Positions 5,723-8,692 of a DNA stretch of 8,692 nt are shown here, piece after piece. Position numbers and translations under genes: made by a program. Source of the DNA: Candidatus Anoxychlamydiales bacterium (GTDB lineage Bacteria; Chlamydiota; Chlamydiia; Chlamydiales; SM23-39); NCBI GenBank assembly GCA_011064905.1, contig JAAKFW010000053.1, positions 1 to 8,692 of the forward strand, given 5' to 3'. Position 1 is the stretch's first letter. Each line of letters starts with the position of its first letter. Below the pieces are notes generated by a model. That model was not told the DNA's origin, searched no databases, and worked only from the letters and a program-made list of their open reading frames with translations.

Positions 5723-7595
5723 AATAGTTGAAGGAACTTTAAGAACAAATCCCAGAGGGTTTGGTTTTGTTGTCTGTTTAGACAAAAAAACCAAAGATAT
5801 TTTCATCCCTAAAAGTGAGATGAAAAATGGTATAGATGGAGACATTGTTGAAGTTCAAATCAAAAACATCACATCAAAAGGGTTAGACGGAAAGATTTTA
5901 AAAATCCTAAAAAGAGAAAAAACTCATCTAGCGGGTATAATTTGGGCGAAAACACCAGAAAAATATCATTATGAAGTATACGTACCTCTTCTTGGCTCTG
6001 ATTGGTCTGTTATTGTAAAAACAGATAAAAAACTAAAGCATGGTGATCGAATAATAATGGAGGTCATCAAATGGCAAGATAAGAAAGAAAGTACGCTTTG
6101 CAAAATGACAAAATACTTATCTCATATATCTGATGTATCTAAAGATACAGAAGCTGCTATCTCTGAGTATAATATTGAGCAGCATTTTTCTGAAAAAATG
6201 CTTAAGGAAGCTAAAAATCTAAAAGTTACTAAAGAAGATTTAGAAAAAAGAAAAGATTTAACAAATCTAGCTACTATTACAATCGATCCGATAGGCGCTA
6301 AAGATTTTGATGATGCAGCCTCTATTTCGAAAGATAAAAAAGGTAACTTTCATTTAGCTGTGCATGTTACAGATGTCGCTCATTTTGTAAAACCTGATAC
6401 TCATTTAGATAGAGAAGCAGCTATAAGATCAAACTCCACTTACTTTCCAGATAGAGTAGTTCCTATGCTTCCGCATGAGTTATCTTCTGATCTTTGTAGT
6501 TTAAAAGAAAATGAAGTTAGACTTACCGTTTCTGTTTTAATGACATTTGACTCTTCTGGTGATCTTCAAAATCATGAAATCGTAAGATCTTATATAAAAA
6601 GCGAAAAAAGATTTACCTATGAAGAAGCAAAAGAAGTATTAGATTCTAAAAAGGATCATAAGCACAAAAAAATGTTAAAAGACATGGTAGATTTATGTCT
6701 TTTATTAAAAAAACAAAGATTTCAAAGAGGAAGCATTGATTTTGCTCTCCCTGATTCTAGAATTATTTTAGACAAAGATAAAAATCCTATAAGAATAGAC
6801 GTAGTCCAATACGATATTACTCATCAGCTAATCGAAGAATTCATGCTCAAAGCAAATGAAATCGTAGCAACCCACTTGAGTAAAAAAGGTAAAAACCTTA
6901 TCTACCGCATTCATGAAGAACCAAACTTTGATGATTTTAAAGACTTTTTTGAAATAGCAAGATCACTCGGATTCAACCTACCAAAAAGCCCAAAAAACGA
7001 AGATATCCAAAATCTATTTTTGGAAGCTAAAGACTCTAAATATCTACATCTTTTATCAATAGCATTTATTAAAAATTTAAGACTCGCTTGTTATTCCCCT
7101 GATAACATAGGTCATTTTGGTCTTGCTTTAAAGCACTATACTCACTTCACCTCCCCCATTAGAAGATATACAGATCTAATAACTCAAAGGATTCTATTTG
7201 ATGAAGAAAATAAAGAGGTCAACTTAAATGAAATTGCTCAAATCTGTTCAGAAAAAGAGAGGCGCTCATTTAAAGCAGAATCCTCACTCATCACCATAAA
7301 AAAATTAAGGTTTATAAAAAAAATATTAAAAAATGATCCAAATAAAAAATTTGATGCAACTGTGACTAAAATTAAACCTTTTGGAATATATTTTGAGTTA
7401 AAAGACTATTTTGTAGATGGATTTTTACATGTATCTGAGTTAGATGATGATTACTATGAGTACTTTGAAAAGAATATTCAGCTTGTCGGCACTCACTCTC
7501 ATAAAACTTTTTCTTTTGCGAAAAAAATTAAAGTTAAGATTGTAGATATTGATTTAATAAAGCTTGAGATTAAGTATAAATTTGTTAAAAGATAA
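5712..7595 (+). CDS. rnr: Ribonuclease R (3'-5' exoribonuclease)
   Basis: RNase R is a processive hydrolytic exoribonuclease that degrades structured RNA, including rRNA fragments and mRNA. In order, the 627-residue product has a first cold-shock domain (about 5-58, GTLRTNPRGFGFV), a second one (about 72-118), the RNB catalytic domain (about 185-510) and an S1 domain (about 547-627, FDATVTKIKPFGIYFE..GFLHVSEL). The active-site acids D192, D198, D200 and D201 (DPIGAKDFDDA) keep the exact spacing of E. coli D272/278/280/281, and HYTHFTSPIRRYTDL supplies the arginines (R484, R485). The HYTHFTSPIRRY form favours RNase R over RNase II. It is about 185 residues shorter than the 813-residue E. coli enzyme: the N-terminal helix-turn-helix region and most of the Lys-rich C-terminal tail are absent. 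The ATG at 5712 overlaps folD by 11 nt and lacks a Shine-Dalgarno. No in-frame upstream extension with an HTH domain is possible without running through folD. Confidence 0.95.
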   Translation: MKNKIVEGTLRTNPRGFGFVVCLDKKTKDIFIPKSEMKNGIDGDIVEVQIKNITSKGLDGKILKILKREKTHLAGIIWAKTPEKYHYEVYVPLLGSDWSVIVKTDKKLKHGDRIIMEVIKWQDKKESTLCKMTKYLSHISDVSKDTEAAISEYNIEQHFSEKMLKEAKNLKVTKEDLEKRKDLTNLATITIDPIGAKDFDDAASISKDKKGNFHLAVHVTDVAHFVKPDTHLDREAAIRSNSTYFPDRVVPMLPHELSSDLCSLKENEVRLTVSVLMTFDSSGDLQNHEIVRSYIKSEKRFTYEEAKEVLDSKKDHKHKKMLKDMVDLCLLLKKQRFQRGSIDFALPDSRIILDKDKNPIRIDVVQYDITHQLIEEFMLKANEIVATHLSKKGKNLIYRIHEEPNFDDFKDFFEIARSLGFNLPKSPKNEDIQNLFLEAKDSKYLHLLSIAFIKNLRLACYSPDNIGHFGLALKHYTHFTSPIRRYTDLITQRILFDEENKEVNLNEIAQICSEKERRSFKAESSLITIKKLRFIKKILKNDPNKKFDATVTKIKPFGIYFELKDYFVDGFLHVSELDDDYYEYFEKNIQLVGTHSHKTFSFAKKIKVKIVDIDLIKLEIKYKFVKR

Positions 7596-7622
7596 CTATC
7601 ATAGTAAGTTCTATGACATATC

Positions 7623-7704
7623 TTCTGGCAGTTTTGAGCGGTTATTTGTCAAAATCATAGAGCTTATCCAACAAATACTTGTTGCGTTCGCTCACCTGCC
7701 AGAA
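7623..7704. repeat. Interrupted inverted repeat enclosing the methyltransferase stop codon
   Basis: TTCTGGCAG (7623-7631) and GAGCG (7636-7640) are exact reverse complements of CTGCCAGAA (7696-7704) and CGCTC (7689-7693). The two blocks are separated by 4 nt on one side and 2 nt on the other, giving 14 paired positions. The 48-nt interior carries a second perfect hairpin, CAACAA/TTGTTG (7669-7674 and 7679-7684). The structure starts in the intergenic gap downstream of rnr and takes in the last 20 or so codons of the minus-strand gene. Neither strand has a T-run directly after the arm, so it is not a canonical intrinsic terminator. A 3'-end RNA structure or a remnant of a mobile-element end are possible readings. 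Confidence 0.5.
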
Positions 7705-8661
7705 AAACTTTTGAAAATTATGAGTGTCATAAACTTGTGAATCATCACCTTCTTTATACAAAGGATCCAAAGCAAGAGGTTCTTCAGTTCGTTCAAAAAC
7801 CCAACAACAATTCCAGTAGCCTATCTCAGGAACAGTATCGTAATCGTAGGAACTATCTTTACAAAGGCCAAATCTTTCTTGGATCAATTTCGGAGTTATT
7901 CCCTCTTCAGGACCAATAACTTTTAATCCTCGGATTGTGGATAAGTAAAGAAATAAAAGAGCACTAGATCCTTGGGCGATAAGTTCCTTTTTTTTACAAG
8001 ATGAAATCTTATCTTCATATGTACTAACGTCAACTGTCTCCGTTCCGCTAAAAACAAGGAAAAGGGTACCGCCGATTTTTAACATTTCTGCCATCTTAGT
8101 AAGTGCTTTTGAAGGTTGGCCACTATAGCGAAAAGCTCCATGAATGTCTGTGATCACACTAACACGTCCATGAAGAGAAGTGGTTGGGAATTCTAAAATG
8201 TCATGAAGGAATAGATGCAATCGTGGGGAACGATCTCGCTTGAGCCATTTAGCATCTTCGTTTTCCATATCGGGCCTGGTCAAAGTCACACCAATGAAGG
8301 TTGCTCCTTTAGGATAAGCTTTTGCATAATCTTCTCCAGCAACACCATTTCCACAACCTGAGTCAAAGAAGATTTCATCAGATGTGAGAGCTTCTATTTT
8401 TTTACGAAATAAATCATAGTTCTCATTATTAATACGTATCCAAAATTGATAATTGTCTTCTTTATCAATTGCTCTTTTACTTGGATCATCAAATAATCTA
8501 CGGCCGACTTCCCAAGTCTTATAGATATCATTTGATCGTCTGAATTTCTCTCGATCTGCTTCGGACATTTTAGAAATGGAGAGGAGCATGATTTCTTCAT
8601 GATTAAAAGATGGGCTTGAAAATGACTTTGTACTGACTGTAGCAGATATTGGAAGACTCAT
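7642..8661 (-). CDS. Class I SAM-dependent methyltransferase of unknown substrate
   Basis: The 339-residue protein has a Rossmann-type methyltransferase core. Motif I is IFFDSGCGNGVAGE, with D100-SGCG-N-G106 binding S-adenosylmethionine. An acidic HDILEF (153-158) is at the position that contacts adenine, then VITDIHGAFRYS (169-180) as motif IV, and a post-core MLKIGGTLFLVFSG (193-206) of the type seen in small-molecule and protein methyltransferases. The first 30 residues (MSLPISATVSTKSFSSPSF) are Ser/Thr-rich and uncharged except for one Lys, with no signal peptide. Such a segment can be a disordered tail or a type III secretion signal. The C-terminal 100 residues (aromatic-rich, GYWNCCWVFE) are unfamiliar to me. 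An AGAG Shine-Dalgarno (complement of 8668-8671) six bases before the ATG supports the start; Met25 and Met32 are alternatives. Base composition is much less AT-rich than the neighbouring genes, and the gene stands alone, convergent to rnr. The substrate cannot be assigned. Confidence 0.85.
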   Translation of the reverse strand: MSLPISATVSTKSFSSPSFNHEEIMLLSISKMSEADREKFRRSNDIYKTWEVGRRLFDDPSKRAIDKEDNYQFWIRINNENYDLFRKKIEALTSDEIFFDSGCGNGVAGEDYAKAYPKGATFIGVTLTRPDMENEDAKWLKRDRSPRLHLFLHDILEFPTTSLHGRVSVITDIHGAFRYSGQPSKALTKMAEMLKIGGTLFLVFSGTETVDVSTYEDKISSCKKKELIAQGSSALLFLYLSTIRGLKVIGPEEGITPKLIQERFGLCKDSSYDYDTVPEIGYWNCCWVFERTEEPLALDPLYKEGDDSQVYDTHNFQKFFWQVSERNKYLLDKLYDFDK

Positions 8662-8692
8662 AATTTTCTCTTTTTTATTGATTAAATGATTG

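Noticed and set aside
7599..7616. TCATAG/CTATGA hairpin just after rnr as an intrinsic terminator
   Set aside because: Only six AT-rich base pairs with no following T-run; far too weak to call a terminator.
7737..7919. 60-codon plus-strand open frame inside the methyltransferase gene
   Set aside because: It is fully contained on the opposite strand of a gene with clear SAM-binding motifs; low-complexity Asn/Gln/Ser content gives no sign of a real protein.
8394..8600. 68-codon minus-strand open frame overlapping the methyltransferase in another frame
   Set aside because: It is an out-of-frame reading of the same coding segment, with no independent start signal.

Overview
The window comes from an AT-rich bacterial chromosome. 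It is gene-dense, uses ATG and TTG starts, and has tightly packed, overlapping genes. An undecaprenyl-phosphate sugar phosphotransferase and an MreD-like protein fit a bacterium with an isoprenoid-carrier-dependent cell envelope. The low GC, the Fic enzyme and the methyltransferase with a Ser/Thr-rich N-terminus are compatible with a host-associated lineage such as an amoeba-associated chlamydia, but nothing in the sequence settles the taxonomy.

Region by region: (1) 1-669 is the 3' part of a farnesyl-diphosphate-synthase-type gene (ispA) that begins outside the window. (2) 670-792 is a regulatory intergenic region with two copies of a three-site CGGATA element and a good sigma70-type promoter. 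It drives (3) a Fic-domain adenylyltransferase (793-1839) with an N-terminal inhibitory motif and a C-terminal winged-helix-like domain. (4) 1926-7595 is a compact same-strand run: sugar phosphotransferase, galE, mreD-like membrane protein, suhB-like phosphatase, folD and RNase R. Junctions are a 2-nt gap or overlaps of 28, 49, 4 and 11 nt, so the run is probably one transcript with translational coupling. (5) After a 46-nt convergent gap, 7642-8661 on the minus strand encodes a SAM-dependent methyltransferase whose base composition is visibly richer in GC than the rest.

Functional links: IspA makes the C15 precursor from which undecaprenyl phosphate is built. The sugar phosphotransferase loads a sugar-1-phosphate onto that lipid, and GalE can supply the UDP-galactose or UDP-GalNAc donor. 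The MreD-like protein would belong to the wall-elongation machinery. SuhB-like, FolD and RNase R are housekeeping functions (phosphatase or RNA-related, one-carbon folate metabolism, RNA decay).

Four points deserve a second look. The duplicated CGGATA operator architecture in front of fic suggests autoregulation through the Fic C-terminal domain. A perfect A_AAA_AAG slippery heptamer lies in the galE/mreD-like overlap, in the correct phase for a -1 shift from GalE into the membrane protein. The methyltransferase is compositionally distinct, with a Ser/Thr-rich N-terminus. A long interrupted inverted repeat encloses the 3' end of that methyltransferase gene. I see no clear evidence of a wholly new defence or mobile system, and no tRNA, rRNA, CRISPR array or insertion sequence. 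No gene-free stretch exceeds 300 bases.
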